Assembly (NCBI RefSeq): GCF_018613715.1
Contig: NZ_JAGGPT010000005.1
Location: 310,001 to 374,000 of the forward strand
Direction of reading: 5' to 3'
Length of the DNA stretch: 64,000 nt
DNA from: Chryseobacterium sp. ISL-6
GTDB lineage: Bacteria > Bacteroidota > Bacteroidia > Flavobacteriales > Weeksellaceae
Both the position numbers and the translations under genes were made by a program. Of the stretch, positions 41,800-51,142 are shown piece after piece. Below the pieces are notes generated by a model. The model did not search any database, was not told the DNA's origin, and saw nothing but the letters and a program-made list of their open reading frames with translations. Every line of letters starts with the position of its first letter. The stretch's first letter is position 1.

Positions 41800-43179
41800 T
41801 TACAAACCAAACTGTTTAGCAAACATGTCCGGGAAAACACCTAAAATAACAATTGAAGCAATGATAACTACAGCAACAATATTATAGGTGAGTGTAACTT
41901 TTTCTGAAGTTTTGAATGTTGTTTCTTTAAAGAAGAACATCGCAATAATTAATCTCAGGTAATAGGCAATTGAAACTGCAGAACCTAAAACAGCTACCAA
42001 TACTAAGAATGCTGCTCCATTCATTGCCTGAGAGAATAGGGCAAATTTACCCATAAAACCAGCTGTTAAAGGAACTCCTGCCATTGAAAGCATAGAGATT
42101 GCAGCAACAGTTGCTAAAAGAGGTTCGGATTTTGCCAATCCTTTGAAAGCTCCAAAAGATGTTTCTCTTTTTAATTTTTCTACCCATATCAGACACATAA
42201 ATACCCCAACAGTAGATAGTGAGTAAGCAAATAGGTAAAAAGCAAGGTTATAAGTAGAAAGGCTTGTCATTCCAAAGAAAACCAATCCGATATATCCTGC
42301 ATGAGAAACGGATGAATAAGCTAACATTCTCTTTACGTTGGTCTGTGCAAGACCCATTACATTCGCTAAAAGCAAAGTGATGATCAGGAATACACCTAGT
42401 ACATTGATCCATTCGTGAGTAACTCCGGCAAAGCCTATCGTCATCAATCTGAAGAATGCAAAAAATCCAGAGATCTTTACAACACTTGCCATAAAAGCAG
42501 TGATCAATGAAGGAGAACCATAATATACATCCGGGCTCCACATGTGGAAAGGTGCTAAAGCCACTTTAAATGCTAATGCACACAACATAAGGATCACTCC
42601 TAAGATGAACATTACATTTTTAGGATTAGCAGCCCCAAAGTCATGAATTTTATATAGATCGAAAGTTCCTGCACTACCATAAATGAATGTGATACCGAAT
42701 AATAAGAATCCGGTCGCAAATGCACCCATCAGGAAATATTTTATCGAAGCTTCGTTTGATCTCAGATCAGTTTTATTAGCACCAGCCATTACATATAATG
42801 GAATAGAAAGAATTTCAATACCTAAGAATAGGGTCACTAAATTCTGGAATCCAAAAAGAATAATACCACCACAAAGTGCGAATAGCATTAATGCATATAA
42901 TTCGGACTGATGGCTTCTATGGTTGCTGAATGCAAAACCTCCAAGAAAGAACAATAGTAAAGTAGTTACAATTGAGATTTTTGTGAATAGAGCAGTATTA
43001 GAGCCATATTCATACATGTGTCTGTAATGCTCAAAAAATGAACATTCAGGAAGGAAGCTAACATATAATGCAATGATTAACCCCAAAATCCCAATGTATC
43101 TTGCGAATTTCCCTTGTTCAAAAACTCCTGAAAATAACGCAGCAACTGCCGTTAGGAAAACAATAATTAAAACACTCAT
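41800..43179 (-). CDS. nuoN: NADH-quinone oxidoreductase subunit N
   Basis: A 459-residue antiporter-like membrane subunit of complex I with about 14 helices. Seen: LYALMLFALCGGIILFGFQNLVTLFLGIE (residues about 92-120), SIKYFLMGAFATGFLLFG and LLAYSSVSHAGYIGLVFFG, with conserved Lys and Glu residues of the proton path. Last gene of the operon, before the terminator at 41755-41781. It follows nuoM by 16 bases. Confidence 0.95.
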   Translation of the reverse strand: MSVLIIVFLTAVAALFSGVFEQGKFARYIGILGLIIALYVSFLPECSFFEHYRHMYEYGSNTALFTKISIVTTLLLFFLGGFAFSNHRSHQSELYALMLFALCGGIILFGFQNLVTLFLGIEILSIPLYVMAGANKTDLRSNEASIKYFLMGAFATGFLLFGITFIYGSAGTFDLYKIHDFGAANPKNVMFILGVILMLCALAFKVALAPFHMWSPDVYYGSPSLITAFMASVVKISGFFAFFRLMTIGFAGVTHEWINVLGVFLIITLLLANVMGLAQTNVKRMLAYSSVSHAGYIGLVFFGMTSLSTYNLAFYLFAYSLSTVGVFMCLIWVEKLKRETSFGAFKGLAKSEPLLATVAAISMLSMAGVPLTAGFMGKFALFSQAMNGAAFLVLVAVLGSAVSIAYYLRLIIAMFFFKETTFKTSEKVTLTYNIVAVVIIASIVILGVFPDMFAKQFGL

Positions 43180-43195
43180 TTCTTAAAATATCAAA

Positions 43196-44689
43196 TTAAC
43201 TAACCATTGATTGGTAGATAAACTTTAACGAACTACTCACCATTTCGATTACCGGTTGAGGAAAGATACCAAGTACAATCACAAAAACCGCTAAACTAGC
43301 TAATACAGAAAACTCTACGCCTGATAGATCTTTTGCTGTACTTAATATTGCTTCATCTCCTTTCCCAAACATTGCTTTTCCGTAGAATCTCAATAAGTAA
43401 ACTGCAGAAAGAATTATTGTTAAACCAGCAATAATAGAAGCTAATACGTTGAAATCGAAAATAGATTTAATCAAAATAAATTCTCCGATAAATCCATTAG
43501 TTAATGGAACTCCCATTGAACCTAACAAAATTAGTAAGAATAATACCGCAAATTTTGGAGCCACTTTCGCTAAACCTCCCATTTGTCTTATATCTCTTGA
43601 TTTAAATCTCTTATATAAAATATCTGCACAGTAGAATAAACCGACCACATTAATACCGTGAGCAAAAGTCTGCACTAATGCACCTTCTGCACCTTCCGTA
43701 GTAAAGGTTCCTCTTAGCGTAACAACTGCTGAAGCAAAAATACCTGCAACCATTAATCCAACGTGAGAGAAAGATGAATAAGCAATAATTCTCTTCATAT
43801 CATTCTGGATGATCGCAATCAGTGCACCATGGAGGATACCAACGATTGCCAGAATAATTACAATCTGCCCTGAGATTCCCATAATAGGAATTGGGGTAAT
43901 TGGCAACAAGTAGCGGATAACACCATAGACTGCCATTTTCAGCATGATTCCGGATAACAACATCGATCCCTGAGTAGGAGAGTAAGTATAGGTATCAGGC
44001 TGCCAGGTATGAAATGGAAAGATTGGTAATTTCACTGCAAATGCAAAGAAGATAAACCAAAACACTACTGTTTGCTGAGTCTCATTAAGTGAAGCATTGT
44101 ATAGATCTGTTAAAGCAAATGACGCAGAGTGATTATAAACATAAATCAATCCTGCCAACATGAATAGCGATCCTACAAATGTATATACGAAAAACTTCGT
44201 TGTAAATTCAAATCTTTTATTTTCCTGACCCCAAAGTCCGGCAATAAACCAGATCGGAATCAAAGTTACTTCCCAGAAAATATAGAATAATAAACCGTCT
44301 AAAGATGTAAAAACGCCTACAAGTCCGAACTGCATCAACAGGATAAGACCATAGAATGAATTTCTGTAGTTTATATTTTCATTAAAAGAAGATAAAATAA
44401 TTATAGGCGATAGAATATTGGTCAACAATAGAAGAAGCATACTCATTCCGTCAATGCCGAAATGAAGAGAGCTTTTGATAAATTGTGACCAAGGATAATT
44501 GATCTCATGCTGTAATACACTATCTACTGTCGGAGTAAAATCAAAATCCGAAAGTATATAAAATGTAAGAAGCATTTGTACCAATGCGATTCCTAGCGCC
44601 AAATATTTGCTGGATTTATCTTTCCAAGCAAAAACTAATCCCGAACCTACTAGAGGTAATAGTAATAATGTTAATAATAAACCAGACAT
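43196..44689 (-). CDS. nuoM: NADH-quinone oxidoreductase subunit M
   Basis: A 497-residue antiporter-like proton-pumping subunit with about 14 helices. Seen: FYIFWEVTLIPIWFIAGLWG (residues about 130-150, with the conserved Glu of the central channel), PFHTWQPDTYTYSPTQGSMLLSG near 222-244, and KRIIAYSSFSHVGLMVAGIFA. The start ATG overlaps the last base of the nuoL stop. Confidence 0.96.
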   Translation of the reverse strand: MSGLLLTLLLLPLVGSGLVFAWKDKSSKYLALGIALVQMLLTFYILSDFDFTPTVDSVLQHEINYPWSQFIKSSLHFGIDGMSMLLLLLTNILSPIIILSSFNENINYRNSFYGLILLMQFGLVGVFTSLDGLLFYIFWEVTLIPIWFIAGLWGQENKRFEFTTKFFVYTFVGSLFMLAGLIYVYNHSASFALTDLYNASLNETQQTVVFWFIFFAFAVKLPIFPFHTWQPDTYTYSPTQGSMLLSGIMLKMAVYGVIRYLLPITPIPIMGISGQIVIILAIVGILHGALIAIIQNDMKRIIAYSSFSHVGLMVAGIFASAVVTLRGTFTTEGAEGALVQTFAHGINVVGLFYCADILYKRFKSRDIRQMGGLAKVAPKFAVLFLLILLGSMGVPLTNGFIGEFILIKSIFDFNVLASIIAGLTIILSAVYLLRFYGKAMFGKGDEAILSTAKDLSGVEFSVLASLAVFVIVLGIFPQPVIEMVSSSLKFIYQSMVS

Positions 44690-46602
44690 TATTGTAATAT
44701 AAAGTTAACAATCAGTATAATTCCCACAGCTAAAGACATGATAAGAATGTATGTCTCAACATTTCCGTTTTGAATACGTTTCATAGATCTTCCACTATCT
44801 TCAGCACCTTCGCCTACGAAGTCTACAAAACGATCTAGAACACCCTTATCAAACATTTTACCCCCACGTCCTAATCCTTCAACAGTTTTTACAATTAATG
44901 CATTGTAAAGTTCGTCAATATATAATTTCTTAGCAGAAAGCTTTTCCCAGCCTGTATAATTCTGTTCGGGTAAAGCCATCTTTTTCTTATTTACATAAGT
45001 ATTTTTAACAATGAACCAAACCGTGAAGAACATAACCACTGTTGCTGCTAAAAGTATCATTTCTGTATTAAAATCAACACCTGAAAGCGTTGCTTCCATT
45101 TGTTTGAAACTTTCCTCCGTAAGAACCGGTTTTAACCACTCCATTAATTTTGCATAATGACCGTGACCAATAAAGTGAGGTAAGTTGATGAAACCTCCGA
45201 TTACAGAAAGTATAGCCAATACAACCAACGGTAATGTCATGTTCATTGGGCTTTCGTGTAAGTGATGTTTCTGCTCTTCAGTACCTCTGAACTCTCCATG
45301 GAATGTTAAATAGTACAATCTGAACATATAGGTTGCTGTAATGGCAGCTAGAATAAATAGCATTACCCAGTATACAGGATTTTTTGCAAATGCTGCAACT
45401 AAAATTTCATCTTTAGAGATCATCCCTGAAAGTAATGGAAATCCTGAGATTGCCAATGTTCCGATAAGGAATGTAGCATGGGTAATAGGAATTACTTTTT
45501 TCAGTCCACCCATAAAACGCATATCCTGCTCATTGCTCATAGCATGGATCACAGAACCAGCACCTAAGAATAATAAGGCTTTAAAGAAAGCGTGTGTCAT
45601 TACATGGAACATTGCTGTTGTATATGCTCCTAATCCTAAAGCAATGAACATAAATCCAAGTTGAGAAACTGTGGAATAAGCCAATACCTTTTTGATGTCG
45701 TTTTGACGAAGTGCATAGAAACCCGCTAATGCTGCTGTTAAGAATCCGATTAATAAGATGCCATTCTGAACGGTAGGAGCTAAAGTAAATAAGAAGTTAG
45801 ATCTTACTACCAAATAGATCCCCGCTGTTACCATCGTTGCTGCGTGAATTAATGCAGAAACAGGAGTTGGACCAGCCATTGCATCCGGTAACCATGTATA
45901 TAAAGGAACCTGAGCAGACTTACCGGTAGCACCGATAAATAAACTCGCCGTAATAAAGATAATTACAGTTCCGTCCAATTCAAATTTTGAAGAATTTTGA
46001 GCTACTGAAAGGAAATCAATAGCGTTGGTCTGAGAAGCGATCATGAAAATACCGATCAATAAACCAAGGTCACCAATTCTGTTCATGATAAATGCTTTTC
46101 TTGCAGCTTTACCATATTCTTCATTTGTGAACCAGAATCCAATTAATAAATAAGAACATAAACCTACCCCTTCCCATCCGATGAACAAGATAAGGTAATT
46201 GCTTCCCATTACTAAAAGTAACATAGAGAAGATGAAAAGATTCAGATAAGTAAAGAACTTATAGAAACCTTTATCGTGGCTCATATATCCGATAGAGTAC
46301 AAGTGGATCAATGATCCGATACCTGTAATGATCATGATCATCATTAAAGACAACTGATCGATCTGGAAACCAAAGTTTACCTGAACTCCATTTACTCTAA
46401 ACCATTCAAAAGCTTTTACGATTATGGGTTGACTTTCAGAATTAAAACTCATAAAAATACTTACCGCAATACAGAAAGATCCGAAAACCGCTGCAGTTGC
46501 TAATCCTCCAACCAAAATTTTTGGAAGATTTTTCCCGAATAAACCGTTAATAAGAAAGCCTAAAAGTGGTAAAAGTATTATTGCATACACTAAATTTTCC
46601 AT
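44689..46602 (-). CDS. nuoL: NADH-quinone oxidoreductase subunit L
   Basis: A 637-residue antiporter-like subunit, the longest membrane subunit of complex I. Seen: FFTYLNLFIFSMLLLVMGSNYLILFIGWEGVGLCSYLLIGF near residues 115-155, PLYTWLPDAMAGPTPVSALIHAATMVTAG near 235-263 (the HAATMV signature), and KKVLAYSTVSQLGFMF. The C terminus (about 520-637) contains the long lateral helix and last span. It is followed by nuoM with a 1-base overlap and preceded by nuoK. Confidence 0.97.
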   Translation of the reverse strand: MENLVYAIILLPLLGFLINGLFGKNLPKILVGGLATAAVFGSFCIAVSIFMSFNSESQPIIVKAFEWFRVNGVQVNFGFQIDQLSLMMIMIITGIGSLIHLYSIGYMSHDKGFYKFFTYLNLFIFSMLLLVMGSNYLILFIGWEGVGLCSYLLIGFWFTNEEYGKAARKAFIMNRIGDLGLLIGIFMIASQTNAIDFLSVAQNSSKFELDGTVIIFITASLFIGATGKSAQVPLYTWLPDAMAGPTPVSALIHAATMVTAGIYLVVRSNFLFTLAPTVQNGILLIGFLTAALAGFYALRQNDIKKVLAYSTVSQLGFMFIALGLGAYTTAMFHVMTHAFFKALLFLGAGSVIHAMSNEQDMRFMGGLKKVIPITHATFLIGTLAISGFPLLSGMISKDEILVAAFAKNPVYWVMLFILAAITATYMFRLYYLTFHGEFRGTEEQKHHLHESPMNMTLPLVVLAILSVIGGFINLPHFIGHGHYAKLMEWLKPVLTEESFKQMEATLSGVDFNTEMILLAATVVMFFTVWFIVKNTYVNKKKMALPEQNYTGWEKLSAKKLYIDELYNALIVKTVEGLGRGGKMFDKGVLDRFVDFVGEGAEDSGRSMKRIQNGNVETYILIMSLAVGIILIVNFILQ

Positions 46603-46605
46603 TCT

Positions 46606-46935
46606 TTATCCTCTTAATTTATTAAATATACTCACATCTACAGAACGGGTATTTCTATATAGCATAGCAATAATTGCTAATCCTACTGCTACTTCAGCAG
46701 CAGCAACCACCATAATGAAGAAAACTAAAAGTTGCCCATCGCTATTCCCTTTATACGCTGAAAAAGCAGCCAATAAAAGATTTGCAGAATTTAGCATAAG
46801 CTCTACACAACCCAAAATTACAATAGCGTTTTTTCTCAACAATACTCCCAACACTCCCAAACAGAATAATACTGAAGAAAGAATGATGAAATACTCTAAA
46901 GGGACGCTTTGTATAAATGTATTTACTTCTCCCAT
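46606..46935 (-). CDS. nuoK: NADH-quinone oxidoreductase subunit K
   Basis: A 109-residue three-helix membrane subunit. Seen: LSSVLFCLGVLGVLLRKNAIVILGCVELMLNSANLLLAAFSAY with the conserved Glu in helix 2 and VVAAAEVAVGLAIIAMLYRN with the Glu in helix 3, both part of the proton path. Normal length. Follows nuoJ by 4 bases. Confidence 0.96.
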   Translation of the reverse strand: MGEVNTFIQSVPLEYFIILSSVLFCLGVLGVLLRKNAIVILGCVELMLNSANLLLAAFSAYKGNSDGQLLVFFIMVVAAAEVAVGLAIIAMLYRNTRSVDVSIFNKLRG

Positions 46936-46939
46936 AATT

Positions 46940-47437
46940 TTATAAATCTTTTTTACCGATTAATACCGCACCTACAATACCTGCCAAAATTAGGATGGAA
47001 GCAAGCTCAAACGGTAAAACATATTCATTAAACAAAAGTTTACCCAGATTTTTAGTAAGACCAACTCCTCTGTCTACATTCTCTACTACAACATATTTGC
47101 TCTGTACTCCTCTGAATACCCCTAAAACACCAATCAATAAAAGGCCTGCTGTAAAAACACCAATGAATTTTAAAGTATTGTTCTTTTTACTTTCGTCTTC
47201 TTTATTAAGATTAAGCATCATCAGAATGTAAAGGAATAATACCATGATCGCTCCGGCATAAACGATGATCTGAATAATTGCAAGGAACTGGGCATTCAGA
47301 AGAATATACATTCCGGCAATTGAAAACATTGTAACAATTAATGACAAAATAGCATACAAAGGATTTTTTGCAAATACAAAGTATACTGCACTAGCCACTG
47401 CTAAAAAAGCCACCAAGAAAAATAAAAACTGATCCAT
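46940..47437 (-). CDS. nuoJ: NADH-quinone oxidoreductase subunit J
   Basis: A 165-residue membrane subunit with five predicted helices. The conserved IIVYAGAIMVLFLYILMMLN near residues 57-76 identifies NuoJ (ND6), including the pi-bulge Tyr-Ala-Gly-Ala region. Its start overlaps the nuoI stop by 1 base. Confidence 0.95.
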   Translation of the reverse strand: MDQFLFFLVAFLAVASAVYFVFAKNPLYAILSLIVTMFSIAGMYILLNAQFLAIIQIIVYAGAIMVLFLYILMMLNLNKEDESKKNNTLKFIGVFTAGLLLIGVLGVFRGVQSKYVVVENVDRGVGLTKNLGKLLFNEYVLPFELASILILAGIVGAVLIGKKDL

Positions 47438-47994
47438 TATTTTACCGCATTTTTTTGTTTCTCGGATTGTCTTGCTGTGATGTCAATCCTTTCATTTATC
47501 TTTTCAACTAATTTATCTTTTCCGTAGATAAAAGAACCTCTGTTGGTCTCTACATCCACTAATCTGTCTGTAAGATAGATAGCAGATTTAGGACAAGCTT
47601 CTTCACACATACCACAGAAAATACATCTTAGCATATTGATTTCATATACTGAAGCATATTTCTCTTCTCTGTAAAGACCTTTTTCTTCTTTTGTTCTTTC
47701 AGAAGCAGTCATTGTAATTGCTTCTGCAGGACAAGCAACAGCACACAATCCACAAGCTGTACATCTTTCCCTTCCTTCCTCATCTCTTTTCAGGACATGC
47801 TGACCACGCCAAACCTGAGCTCTTGGTTTTTGTACTTCTGGATACGAATACACTGCAGGAGCACCTTTTACTACGGTTCTTACAGCGTGCTTGAATGTAA
47901 TCCCCATACCTTTGAAAATCGCTGGTAGGTAGATTTTCTCAGCAAGGGTCATTTCTTTATTAGAAACAACTTTTGATCTGTTAGTAAGTTTCAT
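47437..47994 (-). CDS. nuoI: NADH-quinone oxidoreductase subunit I
   Basis: A 185-residue peripheral subunit holding the two 4Fe-4S clusters N6a and N6b. The two CxxCxxCxxxCP motifs are CTACGLCAVACP (about residue 78) and CIFCGMCEEACP (about residue 124). Normal length with an N-terminal amphipathic helix. Separated from nuoH by 60 bases that contain a small hairpin at 48013-48030. Confidence 0.96.
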   Translation of the reverse strand: MKLTNRSKVVSNKEMTLAEKIYLPAIFKGMGITFKHAVRTVVKGAPAVYSYPEVQKPRAQVWRGQHVLKRDEEGRERCTACGLCAVACPAEAITMTASERTKEEKGLYREEKYASVYEINMLRCIFCGMCEEACPKSAIYLTDRLVDVETNRGSFIYGKDKLVEKINERIDITARQSEKQKNAVK

Positions 47995-48012
47995 TTATTG
48001 TAATTTTTTTAG

Positions 48013-48030
48013 GCTGAAGTTGTATTCAGC
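48013..48030. repeat. Small hairpin between nuoH and nuoI
   Basis: GCTGAA and TTCAGC form a 6-bp stem with a 6-base loop. On the minus (mRNA) strand it is followed by A-rich sequence rather than T, so it is not a terminator. It is not heptad-periodic, unlike the other large nuo gaps. Confidence 0.5.
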
Positions 48031-48054
48031 ATTAAAAATATATTCTTATCTATT

Positions 48055-49116
48055 CTAATGTCCGAATGCTAAAATTAAAGCTCCGGTAATAACAAGGTTT
48101 AAAACTGCCAATGGAATTAATGTTTTCCAACCTAAATGCATTAATTGATCATATCTAAATCTTGGAAGTGTCCATCTGATCCACATAAAGATCAGAATTC
48201 CAATTATCGTTTTAGATAAAAATGCTACAATACTTAGGATTCCGGCAATATTTTCACCCCAGTTTTGCGTTACCCACTCAATTCCCGGATAGTTATAGCC
48301 TCCAAAGAAAAGAACAACCATAAACGCATTTGAGATAAACATGTTTACATATTCTCCAAACATGTATAAACCCAACTTCATTGAAGAATATTCCGTAGAG
48401 TATCCTGTTACCAATTCAGATTCACATTCAGGTAAATCGAAAGGGTGTCTGTTTGTTTCTGCTAACGCAGCAACCATGAAAATAAGGAAGGCTAAAGGCT
48501 GATAGAAAATATTCCAGTTCATCCCATCAATATGAATAAGCCCCCACAGTTTTCCTGTAGTCTGTGTTTCAGTAATTGCTTTTAAATCTAAACTTCCTGT
48601 CATCATAATGATAGAAAGTAAAGCCAATCCCATTGCCAATTCATAAGAGATCATCTGTGAAGAAGCACGGATAGCACCTAATAATGAATATTTATTATTC
48701 GAAGCCCAACCTCCGATCATGATTCCGTAAACACCAATGGAAGCCATTCCAATAATGAAAAGTACCCCAACGTCAATATTGGCAACCTGAAGATCATAAG
48801 ACATTCCGCCAATATTTAAGCTTTTACCCCAAGGAATAACTGCTCCTGTGATCAAAGAAATGAACATTACTAATGCTGGTCCTAATACGAAAAGAAACTT
48901 TTCAGCATTGGCAGGTGTAAAGTCTTCTTTAAAGAAAAATTTTCCACCGTCAGCAAGAGGTTGCAGTAATCCGAAAGGACCGGCTCTGTTTGGTCCAATT
49001 CTATCCTGCATGATAGAAGCAACTTTTCTTTCTGCCCAGGTAGAGTAGGCTGCTATCGTTAATGAAAGCAAGAAGAGCGCTAGTACAAGTATCAATTTAA
49101 ATGTAATTAAATCCAT
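48055..49116 (-). CDS. nuoH: NADH-quinone oxidoreductase subunit H
   Basis: A 353-residue membrane subunit lining the quinone cavity, eight helices. Seen: AYSTWAERKVASIMQDRIGPNRAGPFGLLQPLADGGKFFFKED near residues 23-65 (family signature ERK...QxRxGPN), ELAMGLALLSI near residue 154 and DLPECESELVTGYSTEYSSMKLG near residues 225-247 (loop with conserved acidic residues). Normal length. Confidence 0.97.
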   Translation of the reverse strand: MDLITFKLILVLALFLLSLTIAAYSTWAERKVASIMQDRIGPNRAGPFGLLQPLADGGKFFFKEDFTPANAEKFLFVLGPALVMFISLITGAVIPWGKSLNIGGMSYDLQVANIDVGVLFIIGMASIGVYGIMIGGWASNNKYSLLGAIRASSQMISYELAMGLALLSIIMMTGSLDLKAITETQTTGKLWGLIHIDGMNWNIFYQPLAFLIFMVAALAETNRHPFDLPECESELVTGYSTEYSSMKLGLYMFGEYVNMFISNAFMVVLFFGGYNYPGIEWVTQNWGENIAGILSIVAFLSKTIIGILIFMWIRWTLPRFRYDQLMHLGWKTLIPLAVLNLVITGALILAFGH

Positions 49117-49120
49117 TTTT

Positions 49121-49200
49121 TATTAGATGTTAGATATGAAAAGTTAGCTATTAGAGTTGAGAAAGTCTGCTGTCTAATATCTGAAATCCGATATCTTATT
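49121..49200. repeat. Heptad-periodic inverted element between nuoG and nuoH
   Basis: Left arm 49121-49162 is six 7-base units of the form nnTTAGA (two are exactly TATTAGA). Right arm 49166-49200 is five units of the form TCTnAnn, including TCTAATA, the exact reverse complement of TATTAGA. The element fills the 88-base gap. The last right unit, TCTTATT, is shared with the element at 53028-53123. Confidence 0.75.
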
Positions 49201-49204
49201 AAAA

Positions 49205-50203
49205 TTATTTTTCGTCTTTTTCGCTGATTTCCTTTGCCATTGGATTGTCTAAAACTCTTAGCTCATCCTTAGGCTTCTCATAATGGTTAAGTGAAATCAC
49301 TGAATGTCTGTCGATATGTCTAGGACCTTCAATATTCCAGTCTTTCAATTCTTTTCTTTCGAAACGACAAGTATCACAGATAAATTCTTCAACTTCTCCC
49401 CACTGGTCTTTTCTTGCTGTAACTCTTACCACTTCATCTCCCTTCATCCAAACAACAGCTTTTCCTGAACACTTATCACATTTACATGTTGCATTCATAG
49501 GACTTGTAAACCAAACTCTGCTTGCAAAACGAGCTGTTCTGTCTGTTAAAGCACCTACAGGACAAACATCAATAATGTTTCCGATGTAATCATTATCCAA
49601 TGCTTTATTTAGATATGTTGAAATTTCAGCATGATCTCCTCTGAAAAGAATACCGTGTTCTCTTGTGTTGGTAAGTTGATTAGCCGTAAGTACACATCTT
49701 GCACAAAGAATACAACGGTTCATATTCAGCTTAATATTAGGACCTAGGTCATCTGCTTCGTATGTATTTCTTTCAAATTCGGTTCTTGTACCTACAACAC
49801 CATGTTCATAACCAAGATCCTGAAGATGACATTCTCCGGCCTGATCACAAATTGGACAGTCTAGCGGGTGGTTTACCAATAAAAACTCGGTAACCGCCTT
49901 TCTACCTTCCTGAGCTTTATCAGAAGTAAGATTTTTTACTTCCATCCCATCCATTACATTAGTTCTGCAACTTGCCACTAATTTTGGCATAGGACGGGGA
50001 TCCGCTTCAGATCCTTTAGAAACTTCTACTAAGCAAGTTCTACATCTCCCTCCACTGGTTTCCAATTTGCTATAGTAGCACATTGCAGGAGGTACAGATT
50101 TTCCACCAATTTGTCTGGCAGCTTCCAAAATAGAAGTCCCAGGCAAAACTTCAGCAGTCTGTCCGTCTATAGTTATTTTGAATTTTTTAACCTCTTCGCT
50201 CAT
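49205..50203 (-). CDS. nuoG: NADH-quinone oxidoreductase subunit G, short form
   Basis: A 332-residue iron-sulfur subunit. N-terminal 2Fe-2S ferredoxin domain with CYYSKLETSGGRCRTC and the later CR; then HPLDCPICDQAGECHLQ (N5 4Fe-4S with His ligand) near residues 105-121, MNRCILCARCVLTANQ and DVCPVGALT. A further CKCDKC and CDTCRF follow near residues 235-265. The large molybdopterin-like C-terminal domain of E. coli-type NuoG is absent, a short form that I recall from Flavobacteriia. Acidic Glu/Lys-rich C terminus. Confidence 0.92.
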   Translation of the reverse strand: MSEEVKKFKITIDGQTAEVLPGTSILEAARQIGGKSVPPAMCYYSKLETSGGRCRTCLVEVSKGSEADPRPMPKLVASCRTNVMDGMEVKNLTSDKAQEGRKAVTEFLLVNHPLDCPICDQAGECHLQDLGYEHGVVGTRTEFERNTYEADDLGPNIKLNMNRCILCARCVLTANQLTNTREHGILFRGDHAEISTYLNKALDNDYIGNIIDVCPVGALTDRTARFASRVWFTSPMNATCKCDKCSGKAVVWMKGDEVVRVTARKDQWGEVEEFICDTCRFERKELKDWNIEGPRHIDRHSVISLNHYEKPKDELRVLDNPMAKEISEKDEK

Positions 50204-50246
50204 ATTCTATGCTTTCGCTTATGCTTTTAAGGCGTTAAGCTATATT

Positions 50247-51137
50247 TTAATTATACTTCTTCGTGTTAAATGTATACCCGATCCCTGCAAGAACCTGCCC
50301 GAAAACAAAATCCTGTCTGGCTTTATCCGGTTTATTATTCAATGTGGTTTTAATATCCCACATATTGATATATCCAGCTTTAGCTTCTGCCCTAATCATC
50401 CAGTTTTTCCAGAAAACTAAGTTAAGGCTGGATCTAAGATCGGTCCCCATACCGGCAACATGAAATCGGTCACTTCTTTCATTTCCAAAAAGCTTTATGT
50501 TACTTTTAGGAAACATTACTCCGATTCCTGCTCCATAAGACCACACTAAATCTATATTTTTTTTATGAATAAGATTTTTGTATTTCTCAATACCTAAATT
50601 TTCATAATTAAGTCCATCTGTATGCTCGAAAGTAAGAAACTGCGTATCAGATAAATCTACCTGTCCATTATGTACCATTCCTGCATATTTAGGATCTGAA
50701 ATTGTTCCTGAAAAATCAACCGTTTGATTTTGTTTCATTACATACTTCATATGATCGATCCCTAAAACAATAGCAAGGTTATCTTTTATAAAATATCCGA
50801 GTCTGAAGTTATACTGTGTTACTGTAAACCAGCTTGGATCAAAATAAACGATTCCGAACTTTGTCTGTTTATCTCTGGCAGCTACATTATTCAACTGAAA
50901 ATCATAACCGTTTCCTGTGAAATGGATGTCAGAATTACTAAAAGCGCCCCTGTTCCAACCATAAAAAATGAACATCTGACCTTTTTTGCTTAAAGGTAAA
51001 GGTTTTTCTTTCTTCTTAATAGATGCCGGACCTACGGTAGGTAAATAATCGGATTGATATTCTAAAGAGTCATTTTTAGTTTTCTGTGCAAACACAAGAT
51101 TTGAGATAACCAAACTAACAACTAATAACTTTTTCAT
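50247..51137 (-). CDS. Outer-membrane beta-barrel protein inside the nuo operon
   Basis: A 296-residue exported protein. Signal peptide MKKLLVVSLVISNLVFAQ. The mature part has alternating beta strands with aromatic girdle patterns (MFIFYGWNRGAFSNSDIHF, LGYFIKDNLAIVLGID, SSLNLVFWKNWMIRAEAKAGY, LAGIGYTF), so it is probably an outer-membrane barrel of 8-12 strands. It is on the same strand between nuoF (5-base gap) and nuoG (43-base gap) and must be co-transcribed with complex I genes. No role in complex I is known for such a protein. Family not recognised. Confidence 0.85.
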   Translation of the reverse strand: MKKLLVVSLVISNLVFAQKTKNDSLEYQSDYLPTVGPASIKKKEKPLPLSKKGQMFIFYGWNRGAFSNSDIHFTGNGYDFQLNNVAARDKQTKFGIVYFDPSWFTVTQYNFRLGYFIKDNLAIVLGIDHMKYVMKQNQTVDFSGTISDPKYAGMVHNGQVDLSDTQFLTFEHTDGLNYENLGIEKYKNLIHKKNIDLVWSYGAGIGVMFPKSNIKLFGNERSDRFHVAGMGTDLRSSLNLVFWKNWMIRAEAKAGYINMWDIKTTLNNKPDKARQDFVFGQVLAGIGYTFNTKKYN

Positions 51138-51142
51138 TGTAA

